Part shown: in pieces, positions 9,321 to 21,115 of the stretch
Layout: each line of letters starts with the position of its first letter
How positions within the stretch are numbered: the stretch's first letter is position 1
Assembly (NCBI GenBank): GCA_036897625.1
Contig: JAYMTA010000309.1
Location: forward strand, 1-31,808
DNA: 31,808 bases
Reading direction: 5' to 3'
Source of the DNA: Pelargonium cotyledonis
Taxonomy: Eukaryota > Streptophyta > Magnoliopsida > Geraniales > Geraniaceae
Notes under the pieces: generated by a model
Told to the model about the DNA's origin: nothing
Seen by the model: only the letters and a program-made list of their open reading frames with translations
Databases searched by the model: none
Made by a program: the position numbers and the translations under genes

Positions 9321-12300
9321 GACAGTTGAAACTTGAAACATTATAGAGGGGTAAAGCAAGGAAACAGTTGTATAATCCTATTGTATTTATGTTCATTTGC
9401 CACGCAGATAGAAGAAAAATATAAGGAAAAAAAATCCCCCTTTTTAATTTTAGTGTTCTATTTCACACCTTCACCGCACAAGCCAAGTCTTTCAGCTACA
9501 GCTTTCACACTTGAAGCCAATTCTTGGACCGAATCTAGCAGTATCTGGTTAGCAACTGGATCACCAGCCTCTGCACAAGATACTACAACAGGAACAAGTT
9601 CAGCAATGCGTGCCCACGACGGATCTGCATAGGTCCACCTACAATCACAATAAGAAAACAGATTTTGTGACCGTACATTCTACTTAATTTACATGCATGA
9701 TACTTTTATCTAGTCACATATCAAGTCCCAAAAATTAATCCTTGACAAGAAAAGATCTTCAGAACATAAAGCTATGTTGGAGGTATTATTTTCACTCCTG
9801 ATAAAATTTATTACATGAAGATTATAGACTTTATCATACAAGAAGAATGTCCAAATTTCACTAAAAATGAAGAATCTACCCTAAACAAAGCTTGGTCAGA
9901 TCCTTTCTCTTGTCCATTCATTTAAAAGAATGTGTAGCAAGAGTCCATCAAATCTGTCTGATGGGTAAGGTGCTCTCATCTCTAGACAGCACATGACCAT
10001 GTATTTTTTGTTAGTTCTGTCATGAAAATGTTATACATTTGAGCATATAATATAACCTATCGTGTAACTCAAAAACTGAGACAATAAGCTCAACAAGAAT
10101 AACATTTCTACCCATAGGTAGTGCTGACAACTGAACATATAGTTCAGTGGAACAAACCATTTTATTATCATCTGCAAAAACTGCATAATAGATTGTCTGG
10201 AAACTTAAGGATCCCAAAATGACAAACTGTGCATACATGTCTACGATAATAATCATAGTTGAAAGGATAAGTACCCAATAAGTTCATCTGGTGAGGAAAG
10301 ATTAAGAGTCTGCAAAATACGAGATGTAAGCATTGTACGCGGACCACGTCCATCATATTCCCTTACTATTGCGGTCAATGCCTGGGCAGCTATACCATAT
10401 CCACTGCCAGAAAACAGAGTATCAGTATCATTCACAAAAAAAAAAAATATATAAAAAAAAAAAATAAACTTCAAATTTAATAAACGTAATTAGTTTTTGA
10501 TACTTTGATGCTTAAATAGTTAAATACATTCAAGAATACTATACAAACAGTAAATAAAAAATGAAGAAGATGCTATCCGCATACATCAGACACATCAGTT
10601 AACAGCATAATCCCTCTTAATTAGGCTTGGCTTTTTAATATAAGTACATTTAATCGCTGATAAAAAAAAATCATAAGCTTAATCAAAATCCCAATTAGGA
10701 GGAATTGGCAATCGGTAGAGATATTTTAAACCCTCCATCATCCTCTAGTCTCACTTTTGCAGCACTCATATAAGTAGGAAGAGCGGGTATGGAAGAAATC
10801 AAGTTTCATTAAAACTTTGGAACCCCAATTATGTCGTTCCCTCTTAATTAAGAACAAACTAGGTCACCTAGAGATGTAGTAGACAGCTGAAATGTCAAAT
10901 TTACTTCTATTTCTACCACTCTTCTGACAAAAGTCAGAACTCACTTTTCTCCTCTCCTCTGGTCCACTTCGCCTCTATACCATCCAAATGAACAGAAACC
11001 AAATAATGCAACTCAAAATTCCACCTTCCAAATTGTTCATTTGTAGAGATTAATGGCTTGAACAATGATATTCCCTATTTCCCTTATGTTACTTTTTTCC
11101 ACCACTTGATCTCCCTTTTCTTGATCTATGAAAACTATCAACTAAAAATTTAGAGAGGAAAATGATGAAACAATCAATTATAAAAATCATCTAGTCACAA
11201 ATAGACAAAATCCCTTCATAATGAGTTAAAAGTTTGTTATTTTAGTCTGCATTGGAAGCAATAGTTGTATCCGGTGTCAACCACACTGACAAAGTAAGAA
11301 AACTCCTGAACCAGTATTAAATCTACTAGATTTGTGCACTGCAGAAAATGTGCCCTTCAATAGCTTATTAAACACACTTCCTCTTAATGATAAAAAGAAA
11401 AGGTTCGTTGGTGCCTTGCTAATTTTTGCATTTTAAATGTGTTTTTGATAATGCTGAGCAACATAAAATTCAAGACATAAGCATTTACCTTCCCCAATCA
11501 CCTAAGATGGGCCCTGCACCAGCAGCCCGTGCTTCCCTTCCATCTTCTGTAAATCCATAAGCAATTGTTCCTGTCCCGGCAATCAATACACAGCCATGAA
11601 GCTTTCCCATCGTCCCACTCGCCAGGGCTGCCACAGCATCATTCTGAACATACAACTTTACATGGGTAGGGAATATATCCCTGTGTAATCAGAAAAATCA
11701 AATCCACAAGGGGCAACAGGTTATTTCATATAAGAAGAGAGTAGAAACTGGCAGCATATACACCAGAAACTTCTTATGGATGCTTAAGCAGAAAGATGTG
11801 TAAACAAGTAAGCTAATTTTGCTCAAAAAGGATATACAGAAAGAAGCTCCTGCCATTCGTGTTTAGCAATAAGAGGTGTAGAAATGGATTGCAATTCCAA
11901 CATATTTTGTAATTGATTTTATTAATTCCCAAAGCAAGCATTCTGTTATTTTCCCAATTCTTTAACATTTTTTCCGTACCAATTCCAGCAATCCAATTAA
12001 CCCACAACACCACATTTCACCACTTTTCAACAATCATTGATACAAATAGTAGTAGCTACAATGCAATGGTCCAATACAAGAGAGCCAGCTGTCTTGGTGT
12101 AAGAACACAAATAAATGCTATGTTGAGTCTCAAATAATCAGAAGAAAACCAAACCTAAGCCAATTCAGTATTCTCTGCTGATCTGTTGGGTGGTTAACAC
12201 CAGATACAGCTAGACAAACTGCTCGAACTGCTGATCGTTTTGAACCTGAGTTTGAAAGCGCATCAGCCATAACTTGCTCCAATGTCCCCCTTGCAGCAGT

Positions 12301-13260
12301 TTCTATAGAAACAAATAGCCATAATTTTAGTATAGCACATGCCACCTGTTGAAATTTTCAATCGAATCCATTGCTATTGATTCAGTGACTAGTTCACACA
12401 AGAAGACATTGGAGATTAATATAAGCAGCTATACTACTTATCAGCTAGTTCATTTCATTCAGAAAAAAAAATAGCATCTAAAAGTAAACGTGATCCCACC
12501 TTGAGCACGTAACAGACATGAGATTACCCGAAACAACAAATCCAAATCCAATTCAGTGCCAAGAAGTCCTCAAGTTTTTTAGTTCCAAAACAATTTCTGA
12601 TATAATGCCATGCCCAACTTCAACTAATTAATGATCTCAAACACAAAAGAAAGCAATTCACTATGCAAAAGCAGAATTTTGAATTGCTAAAACCAAGAAA
12701 ACCCAAATTTCACAATTCAATAAAAAACATGTCAAGAAAATCAAATTAAGACCCAACTTAACACAGCAGCAGCAGAAGAATATGAAGAAGAAGAAGAAGA
12801 AAAACCGCATACACATAACAAGGCAAAAAAAAAAAAACATTTTTCTTCCGGGTTAACACTAAACAACCAATGCCGACACTAACACACAAACAAAAATCGC
12901 TGAACATGACAACCCAATTTTTTTTCAAAATTGAAGAAAACCCAATTCCCAAAAGCACCAAAGTCACGTATGCACACATTAACACGACATAAAACAGCAA
13001 CAAAAATGACAAATTGCATCAAAACGAATCGTGGGTATGATCCAATTACCGCCGACACTGTTGTGGTTGGAGCAGCCAGCCACAGCTCGAGCAAGAACAG
13101 GCACCGAAAGCGGGTCAGAGAGAGGGTCCGAGAAGGGCAGAACCGGGATGCATATGCAGACGGTGGAGGTGGTGCCACCGTCCAATCCCAAAATCACCTC
13201 TCTCGTCCCCGGCATTTCCTGCTCAAAATCCCAAATTTCACCATTCCTATTCCTCTTCAT
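8695..13260 (-). CDS. NAGK: N-acetyl-D-glucosamine kinase (7 exons, complete)
   Basis: Exons 13050-13260, 12155-12302, 11489-11680, 10275-10403, 9469-9638, 8949-9079 and 8695-8775 join to 353 residues, the usual length. All introns are GT-AG and all frames join. It phosphorylates GlcNAc to GlcNAc-6-phosphate with ATP in the cytosol, salvaging amino sugar toward UDP-GlcNAc. Visible BadF/BcrA-type ATPase motifs are VILGLDGGTTST (22-33, phosphate 1), VQNDAVAALASG (131-142), LIAGTGTIAYGF (152-163), GAGPILGDWGSGYGIA (174-189) and VMVGGVLEANKRWD (292-305). The C-terminus VEPAIGAALLAWEFF fits the family end. The ATG at 13260 is used because the frame extends upstream only through a TTG. Intron 1 is about 750 bp and intron 3 about 1.1 kb. 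The spliced model is highly consistent. Confidence 0.93.
9290..9317. repeat. (AT)14 microsatellite in GlcNAc kinase intron 5
   Basis: A pure AT dinucleotide run between exons 5 and 6, of no evident function and likely length-polymorphic. Confidence 0.95.
12763..12805. repeat. CAG/GAA trinucleotide run in GlcNAc kinase intron 1
   Basis: (CAG)4 runs into (AAG)n units on the plus strand. Intronic, so not translated in the kinase model. Confidence 0.85.
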
Positions 13261-14050
13261 CACCTCCTCCACCGCAACCCCGACCAATCAGAAACTTTCA
13301 GATTGTTGGTCCAATCCAAAAAACCCAAAACCTAAAAACACACCTTTCTTTTGTTTTTGTGCTGCGTTTGAGAAATAGAGACGGAGGGAAAGATATAGTA
13401 GGAGGAGACAAGGAGCGGAAAGGACAAGGAAGCAGAAAAAAATGGATATTTTTGTTTGGTTTTGTTTTGTTTCTGGTGTTTTGTACCGTATCCTTTGGTG
13501 GGATTAACAGAGATGGCAGTGCTTGGTGAAATGTGAATATTATATTTGAGTTTGGGATTCGGACGGCTAAAAGATCCAAACGCTAGTGGCTGATAAGACT
13601 GCAGTATTGAATTCCATAATTGAAGAATACAACACCACTCTCATCACTCCGTTGAATATTTTCAAGACCCATTTGTTGATTTGATTTTTTTAATGAATAC
13701 TACTATTATTCGACAATATTCTTGGAAACTCCCAAAAATGGTGTCAAGAGTTACCAACCAATCCATTGAGGCTTGTTTGGCTTCGAGGAATTTCATGTTC
13801 TTGCTCCAATGCCTGTGCTTGTTTCCATGTTTCTTTATTGCTCCATGTGGACAATAGGGATTTTAAAGAAACATGTTAGGACAAGGTTGGTTTGTTTACA
13901 TGGACAAAAGCATACATATGTGTGACTCGGAACAAATTTTGCATATGGGAGAGAGACAAAAAGAGAAACAATATTATATTAAAAACAATTGGATGAAGTT
14001 TAGTTTCGTCAACAAGAGCACACATCATAAAAATTTGTCCTCCTATTAAA
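13261..14050. other. 5' flank of the GlcNAc kinase gene; foldback at 13827-13874
   Basis: The first 200 bp hold the kinase leader, which is CT-rich on the coding strand, with a TATA-like ACTATATCT near 13395. Further out, ATGTTTCTTT (13827-13836) and AAAGAAACAT (13865-13874) form a perfect 10-bp inverted repeat with a 28-bp loop. TTGTTTGG and TTTGTTTACATGG words around it hint at a degraded MITE. No gene is seen. Confidence 0.45.
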
Positions 14051-14061
14051 ATTCAATCAAG

Positions 14062-14414
14062 ATGTTAAATCAATGGTTTGATGCAACTAAGTTGGGCATT
14101 GCTCTTAATTTAAATTTGGTTACTTTTGAATTTGATGCTGATCTTTTCTTTCTCATAGATTGCTCTTTTCACATTTTCTGTTCCTTAATTTTGGAGTGCA
14201 GGAACAATATGATGTTCTTCGATGGTTTGGTGTTTCAGCGTACAGATAGACGACCAATAAGGTGGCGGATTTTTTAACTCGTTGCTGTTTTATTCCGTAT
14301 TCTCTAGCTAATTGTATTCAATTTCACCTACATGTGGGTGCTCTTAAACATTTGTATGGTGACAATTTGTATCATTTTCCTAGAGATGATGTTTTGCTTT
14401 CTTATCCTCCCTAA
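14062..14414 (+). pseudogene. LINE relic: C-terminal RNase H end
   Basis: In the frame of 14232 the DNA reads VSAYR, a stop (TAG at 14247-14249), then TTNKVADFLTRCCFIPYS, and it ends DDVLLSYPP before TAA at 14412. This matches the end of the RNase H domain that follows reverse transcriptase in many plant LINEs (HxYREaNxvADxLA). The upstream 150 bp probably belong to the same relic but are too decayed to read. An in-frame stop and missing domains make it nonfunctional. Confidence 0.6.
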
Positions 14415-15769
14415 TGATTGATTTTATCTATTCTCAACAATATTATAGTTAAAATTTAACAAATGAAAAAATTTGAATGTGTTAAACTTAGTGTTGCATG
14501 TTTCAAAAATTATATTAATAAATTCCAAGTTGAACCACCCTTAATGATTTCAAATAAGAATTAGTAGTAGAGAATTGATAATCCACATGGATAGAGGTAG
14601 TAAAGTTCTCCCATTGAGTGAGAGGTTGACAAAGAAATGAAATGGGTCCTTTTGAATTAATCATCCACATGGCTAAAGTTAAGTTCTCACCTCACAATTT
14701 TTCTAAACCTCCCTCCGAAAATAAATAAATAAAAGTTTTATATTTTCAGAAACATATACATATAACTTAGACCACTAATATTCAATGTAAATGTGACATA
14801 TATGACCTAATTCAATACTTTTTTCATATTATTATAATAAAACTGCATCAACGATTAAATAGAAAGCATCACACGTAAGGTTTGACAACAAATGAAAGTG
14901 TTATTAAGATTTGTGGAATAACGACACAGAAGGTTTGCAATAATTTTTTTTATTAGTGTGTGCATAAGTCAGTAGTGGGCGAATGCAGAGAAGAAGACGT
15001 GGATGTTTTTTACAAAAAAATAAAAATAAAAATCCTTGTTTTCAAATATAAATAAAATATTTTGTATTAACAATAGTTAATTGGTAACTCCATTACGTTA
15101 TCTCTTAAAATTGCAATTAAATATTGGAGTTATGTCTAAAGTTCATTAAAGTTAGAAGTGACATTTTAACGGATAAAAACGGAAGTGCCCACGCCCTCCT
15201 CCAATAAGCAATGTAGCTCCGCCAGTAGTAACGTAACATATATCAAAATATCCCAACATTTTAAAATAGGTAAGATTAGGATCTTCCTATCGACTTTGTA
15301 ATACGGGAGTTCTCAAGACCAACATTTTCTTCTCAAATCTCACATATACTCATGAAATCATCAATAAAAAACTCATTTCCATAACCATCCCTTCCTCTGA
15401 TATTGGGAACCAAATTTGTCAAATACCAAAATTAGCCAATTTATGATGTTACCACAAACAAATTGTCTAATAAAGATATGTATACATGGAGTGGGTGCAT
15501 GAACCTTGATGAGGCCTCATGTAAACTGTGGGCCATTGGTTTCCAAAACCACTTATCATCACGAGTTGATCATCGACGTTAGGACATAGAAAACGACAAG
15601 TTTAGATCATAGCAGAGAAGTGAGCATGTCCTTAACAGTGATCTATCGAACAAAACTATTATTCTCTATGTATATTTTCACTCCTTATAGCCGCCTTTAC
15701 TAACATTTTACAACTTTTTAAGTGTACGACCCAAACAAGCCCCATATCTCCAACATTCAACAATCCCTC
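14415..15769. other. intergenic; possible small TIR element at 14971-15229
   Basis: AGTAGTGGGCGAATGCAG at 14971 and, reversed, TACTACTGGCGGAGCTACA at 15229 resemble the GTGGCGGAGC-type ends of plant DNA elements, enclosing about 260 bp. No clean target-site duplication was found. Around 14577-14700 a diverged direct repeat (ATCCACATGG...AAGTTCTC) occurs twice, about 85 bp apart. The rest is plain AT-rich DNA plus the promoter of the next gene. Confidence 0.3.
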
Positions 15770-15777
15770 TATAAATA
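15770..15777 (+). promoter_or_regulatory. TATA box of the RRM-like gene
   Basis: TATAAATA follows CCCTC, about 98 bp before the ATG at 15868, predicting transcription start near 15800 and a leader of about 65 nt. Confidence 0.6.
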
Positions 15778-15867
15778 TAGAGCTTTACATCATTTTAGTC
15801 ATTTCTCAAACTCACAAAACCATACCCCAAATACATCACTTCACTTCACAATATCACATCTCATTTC

Positions 15868-16942
15868 ATGGGGTTTTCTTCATTTCCATCCCAAACTTCC
15901 GGCAAGGAGTGGGTGGCGCCAGACTTGGCTGCGGCGTTCTCGCCGGAAGTAGGCAAGAAAATGGGTGGACCAACCGATGAGGCTATTCGGGTCGGACATG
16001 GAGCACTGAATCCTTATGCAAGGGAATGGCATCCATTGCTTGACAGGGCTCCGGAAGAGGACAGATGCTTGTTCTTTATATTCTCCTATGAATATCCACT
16101 CTCCGAGGCTGAAATATGTTTTTTCTTCACCCAGTAAGTGCTAATTGAAATAATTAAAACACATAACACACACAACAATATTCATCAAGACCATAATTGT
16201 TACAAGGCTATGTTTGCATACTTCAGAGATTGAAAACGAAAATGGTCGAAACTAATTAGAAAATTATATGTTTCCTATAAGTTAAGATCATGTCTTAAAA
16301 ACATATTCAGATAACGTTTTGTTACATACGCACTATGTCCACATTCTGGATCTTTTGAACTACATTTTTTTTATAGACAATATCACCAAGACATCAACAC
16401 CCGAAAGGAAACTCGAACCTGAGATCTCGAGAGGGTCAAGATCCTTCAACCGCTTCTAATTACACCCCAGGCCAATTCTATTTATTCATTTAATTTTTTC
16501 AGATATCTTGTGAGTTATTTGGGAACATTATGCACAAATAAATGTATACATATAATTTTATGGAAATATATTTTCCCATTTAATAGATATACATGTAACT
16601 TTCGTTTCATGTATAGTCTAATATGAATGTACATTTCTTCATTTTGATCGAACTTTTCTGGCAGAATATATATATAATTGAGATTGATTTGTGTTGTAAT
16701 TAATTTGTTGTATTGTATGAAGGGAATATGGAGCCTGTGTGGAGAGTGTGTACATATCAGATGAAGAGTGGGAAGATCAGGAAGGGCCTAATGACTGTGA
16801 GATTCCAATTTTTGGCAGAATCGTCTTCACATCAGCTACAATACCTGCAATTTGGGTGTCCAATGGAGATGGAGAGGTCAAGTTCTCTGTTTTTGGCAAG
16901 CCTTTATGGTGCAAGAAGTCTAAGACCCACCATGAATATTAG
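15868..16942 (+). CDS. plant RRM-like (alpha-beta plait) protein, 2 exons
   Basis: Exons 15868-16133 and 16723-16942 join to 161 residues through a GT-AG intron that splits a glutamine codon (CA/G). The start ATG follows a TATA box at normal distance. After a variable N-terminus comes LNPYAREWHPLLDRAPEEDR, then CLFFIFSYEYPLSEAEI (first strand and helix of the fold), FFTQEYGACVESVYISD (second strand), FGRIVFTSATIPAIWV, and the end FSVFGKPLWCKKSK. The pattern of an N-terminal PAEERCLFLTF-like block, an EYGxCVExVY block and a KPLWCKK end is one I associate with a plant-specific group of RRM-fold proteins of unknown role. RNA binding is inferred from the fold only. The aromatic RNP1 signature is weak, so it may bind protein instead. 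Confidence 0.75.
16373..16478 (-). mobile_element. tRNA-derived SINE fragment in the RRM-like intron
   Basis: Read on the minus strand there is a box-A-like TAATTAGAAGCGG (16450-16462), then 30 bases on a good box B, GGTTCGAGTTTCC (16407-16419). The element runs on to an A-rich end (16370s). Box spacing is tRNA-like, but the sequence does not fold as a real tRNA. It lies antisense inside the intron. Target-site duplications were not found. Confidence 0.5.
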
Positions 16943-17645
16943 TCTTTAATTACCATCTCGATCCATCTTTTATATTTCAACTTGCATTGCTCATCGATCT
17001 TTTCAGATTTTGTTGTAAGATCAGAGTACTTACAATTATCTTTTTCATTTGAACTTTGAATTTGTTAAAATAAGTGTACTAATTAAGCTTGGACTTATTG
17101 TTGTCTATTGAAAGTGAAGCTTTTGATTGTGGGATCATTTCATGTGTTGATCAAATGATGTTTAGTAGAATTGCTAAGTCAACATGTTGTTTATGTGAAA
17201 ATTATTATATTGTTAATAATTGATAATAATCAAATAATTTTATGTGAAAGTCTCTATGAAATTTAGACACCTAGAAAAACAATTTTGGAAAAAGAAATGT
17301 AAAGTGGACTCGGTTAAATTGCTTAGTGAACAGTTCCAGTGAAAATCGGGAGATGAGCGAGCTCCATGGCATTGGCGACACCTAAATCACTGTCATTATA
17401 TGGCCACAAGCTTTATCATCTCCATCTTCATAATCATCATCCTCGTTAGCTGAGCTTCACTTCTCTGTGAATTGCTCTCCGTCTTTTTCCTTCTAATTCC
17501 ATTTCAATTCGTATTCTCTTAATCTTGATCAGACATGTTGTGGTCTTCTTGAAATTTCACTTTCAGTTTCAGCTTTTTTTACAGAACAATTTTTGTTAAT
17601 TCTGCAACACATTCTTGTTCTGTTGGGTGTTGGGTTTAGGGTTTG

Positions 17646-20462
17646 ATGATGGAAATGTGGCCAAGGATCCCTTTGATCCTCCTCTTTGGAGTTTTCCTTG
17701 TTCATTGCTATGCTTCTTCTGATGTGGTAATCATTTCATACCTCTCTCTTACTATACATGTACAGAATCTCGGCCAAAGAGTTATGAGTTGAGACTCAGC
17801 CAAGTCGTTGAGGAGATCGACACCTAATTTAACACTCATATCTGTACCCAATGAATTTGTGAGCCTAGAGCGCCCCGTTTGGGTCCATTTCCTCGGCTGA
17901 GTCTCAACCAATTGCTCTTTATTTGAGACTTACTGCTCTCTATACATATATACATGTGTGTGATTCTGTATTTTCAGGTCTTCTTTGAGTCATTTGATGA
18001 GCCATTTGAGGGGCGTTGGACGGTTTCCAACAAGGAGGAGTATACAGGTAGCTGATTCTTATATGTATTTTCTTCATTTCTAATGTTTAATTCATAATCT
18101 GATCATACCCTTTATTTATTTATAGATCTTGTCAATATCAACTATACACTTATATGTGACTAATATTGATTGGTTTTTGCTGTCAAATTAGTACCAAATT
18201 TCTATAATTTGCCTTCTTAGGATGGCATAATTTTGCATATGAGAAAGAACATACGATTCGTTGTTAGTGAGATTTATACAGCTCTGATCTGGTCCAAGAT
18301 ATCATAAATGGTTAGTCTTATGGATAAAGACAACGATTCGGTTAAATTAGAATGATGAATACATGTCCTTGCTCTGGCAAATGGTTATATGCATGCATTA
18401 TTTGTAGTTTTACTTGGGAATTTTGGACCAATTATACGGATTGTGTGAGGTAATTGTGCATCTCATTATTCATGATTTGTATCTTCTTTCCTTATTGCCT
18501 TACCATGGCATTCGATAGATCGGAGTGGAGATCAGAACACGAGCAGAAGATCCCAAATAGTTTTGTTGAAGGATTCATGTAGTTGATCCCGACATTGTTT
18601 GGAAATAGCTTTGTTGTTGCATGTTCTTGAATCTTTTCATTTGCATAGTTTAATTTTCTCAAGTTATGTTATGTTTGTCAAATGGTTTGTTTATGAATCA
18701 TTTGTAAATGCTGATTGTATGCCAATATCCCTACCGGGTTAGGTGTATGGAAAGGCGCTAAGAGCGAGGGACATGACGATTATGGGCTTCTTGTGACCGA
18801 GAAGGCGAGGAAGTATGGGATCGTGAAAAAGCTTAACAAGCCTTTGAGTCTCAATGATGGAACAGTTGTTCTGCAATACGAGGTCCGGTTTCAGAAAGGG
18901 CTGGATTGTGGTGGTGCATACTTGAAATTTCTCCAGCCTCAGGAGGCTGGATGGACTCCAAAGGACTTCGGCAGCAATTCGCCATATTCCATAATGTTTG
19001 GACCCGACAAATGCGGGATGACGAACAAGGTGCACTTCATTTTCAGGCACAAGAACCCCAAGAGTGGAGAGTATTTAGAGCACCATCTCACCTCCCCTCC
19101 TTTTGTGTCCATTGACAACTTCACACATGTCTACACTGCTATTTTTAAACCCGGACACTCTCTATGGATTCTGATAGATGGAGTGGAAAGAAAGAAAGTG
19201 AATTTCATGTCATCAGAGTATTTTGAACCACCCCTGATCCCAGACAAGACAATTCCTGATCCAACTGATAAGAAGCCGGAGGACTGGGATAATCGGATGC
19301 AGGTTCCCGACGCATATGCTGTCAAGCCAGATGATTGGGACGAGAATGCACCTATGGAGATTCTTGATATGGAAGCTGTGAAGCCAGAAGGGTGGTTGGA
19401 AGATGAGCCAGAGGAGATTGATGATCCTGATGCTGAAAAGCCAGAGGATTGGGATGAGGACGAGGATGGCGAGTGGGAGTCACCAAGAATCCCGAACCCA
19501 AAGTGCGAGTTAGCACCTGGTTGCGGGAAATGGACTAGGCCAATGATAAGAAATCCAGCTTACAAAGGAAAATGGTACCCTCCTCTGATTAATAACCCGA
19601 ATTATAAAGGTGTTTGGGAGCCTAAACGGATCCCCAACCCCGATTACTTTGAGATGGAAAAGCCGGATTTCTTACCTATTTCCGCCATTGGCATTGAGAT
19701 ATGGACAATGCAAGATGGACTATTGTTTGACAATATCTTGATAACTAAAAGCGAGGCTACTGCAAAGTCATACCGGGATACTTTATGGGCGCCAAAGATT
19801 GAAGCCGAGAAGCAGAAGGTTGAGGAAGAATCTGGTAGCAATGCTTTCGCCGACTTACAGGTAATTTAATTTTCTCTACTACATAAGTTTGTGTCGATCT
19901 GTATATGAAACTGTAACATGATATGTTTCTTTATATAAATTGCGTGCAGAACAAGATGTTTGAGCTTCTTTACAAGATAGGGGACATTCCTTTCTTAGAA
20001 GCATACAAGACTAAGATCATTGTAAGCTACAAATTAACTTATTTTATTCGAATAATCGTATCTATGTACAAATTTCTTTCTCAAACATATTTTCGCAATG
20101 TTGCAGAAATTCATTGCAAAAGCAGAGAAGCAACCTAACTTGACCATTGGCATCCTTGTCTCCATTGTGATTCTTATATTGACAATTCTGCTCAGGACCA
20201 TTTCTGGCGGCAAAAAGCCTCCGGTATGTTATTTAAACATTCAAATCATGATAAATGATATATAACATTTTTGCACATGAAACCAAGAATGTAGTGTTAC
20301 GTTTGTTCTGATATTGAATTTCAGGCCAAGGTCCATCATAGATCCCGCAGGGCGAAAAAGGCGCCTTCTAGTAATCCAGGAAGCGACAGAAGTGAGAGCG
20401 AGAAAGAAGATGCTCCTACTGGCAATGCTCCTCGTAAGAGGTCTTCCCGAAAGGCGAATTGA
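17646..20462 (+). CDS. CNX: calnexin (6 exons, complete)
   Basis: Exons 17646-17726, 17978-18047, 18743-19860, 19950-20021, 20107-20223 and 20325-20462 join to 531 residues, the normal length, with GT-AG introns. Calnexin is the ER membrane lectin chaperone that holds monoglucosylated N-glycoproteins during folding. Seen in order: signal peptide (LILLFGVFLVHCYA), lectin domain with CGGAYLKFL and SIMFGPDKCG, P-domain with four type-1 repeats (for example KKPEDWDNR, AVKPDDWDE, AEKPEDWDE) and four type-2 repeats (GKWTRPMIRNPAYK, GKWYPPLINNPNYK, GVWEPKRIPNPDYF), then IGIEIWTMQDGLLFDNI. One transmembrane helix lies at about 459-479. A cytosolic tail of mixed charge ends RKAN, which fits a dibasic ER-retrieval signal. 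Two adjacent ATGs open the frame, and the first is used. Introns 1 and 2 are 251 and 695 bp. Confidence 0.96.
17788..17908. repeat. 14-bp perfect inverted repeat in calnexin intron 1
   Basis: GTTGAGACTCAGCC (17788-17801) and GGCTGAGTCTCAAC (17895-17908) flank a 93-bp loop, inside the 251-bp first intron. It could be a very small foldback element or an RNA hairpin in the pre-mRNA. No target-site duplication is evident. Confidence 0.75.
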
Positions 20463-21115
20463 AATCGGCATTCAAATGCTTATGGATATTTATTAGCTGC
20501 ATTTTGAATAGGAGTTTCTGTTGGTGTGGTTGGATTTAGACTGAAGTTTTTGCTGTCAAGTTTTTCATAATGCTCACTAATATCTTCCATCAACATAGAT
20601 GAGGCTCAATTCTTGGATTTTGAAGTAATTTTTGTCATGGACAGAAGATAAAATGTATTGATTCATTCTGGTTTGTAGGAGATTTTTCCAATGAAATAAC
20701 ATTTTCTGATTATCCCATATTGATTATTGTCAAAATTATGAATATATACTCCAAAAACGGGCTATTTCCTCTAGCCATTTAAGTGTGAGAATTATTGTCA
20801 TCAAGTTCTCGTCACATTCTTGGCTAGTTTGTTCTAATAACAATTGGGATAAACGGTTTTAATGAACAGTTGAGCTGAACACACGATCTCCCACATCAAG
20901 ATTTGTGTCTTGACCGTCGTGCCATCCCGTAGGGACATCTCAGATGTTATTATTTTTAGTCAGCAATTAAGTATTTTTCGTATTGATTTAAAAAAAAAAA
21001 GAAGTATTTTTCGTATTAAAAATTCCCAAGGGAAAAAATTGAAAATTATGCTAGATTAAAAATTCATTTTCAGTTTTCACCAAAATTGTGATGGGAATAA
21101 GGGTAAGGGTACTAT
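20463..21115. other. calnexin 3' end and spacer, with a SINE-like stretch
   Basis: The first 250 bp are likely calnexin 3'-UTR. At 20869-20945, read on the minus strand, GGGATGGCACGACGGTCAAG followed by GAGATCGTGTGTTCAGC recalls the box A/box B layout of a decayed tRNA-derived SINE, but the B box is poor. A poly-A run lies at 20991-21000. No gene is seen. Confidence 0.3.

Noticed and set aside
12879-13378. Several overlapping ORFs of about 85-134 aa over the first GlcNAc kinase exon
   Set aside because: They are in other frames of, or overlap, the kinase exon and intron 1, have low-complexity composition and no family match.
16407-16462. Functional tRNA gene
   Set aside because: Box B is good, but no acceptor stem or anticodon arm can be formed, so a tRNA-derived SINE is the better reading.
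17080-17400. ER-stress element (CCAAT-N9-CCACG type) before calnexin
   Set aside because: Only CATTGGCGACACC near 17370 comes close. The CCACG half is missing, so no unfolded-protein-response site is claimed.
8695-20462. Functional gene cluster linking GlcNAc kinase and calnexin
   Set aside because: They act in different compartments and steps, lie on opposite strands, and are separated by an unrelated gene and repeats. Coincidence is the simplest view.
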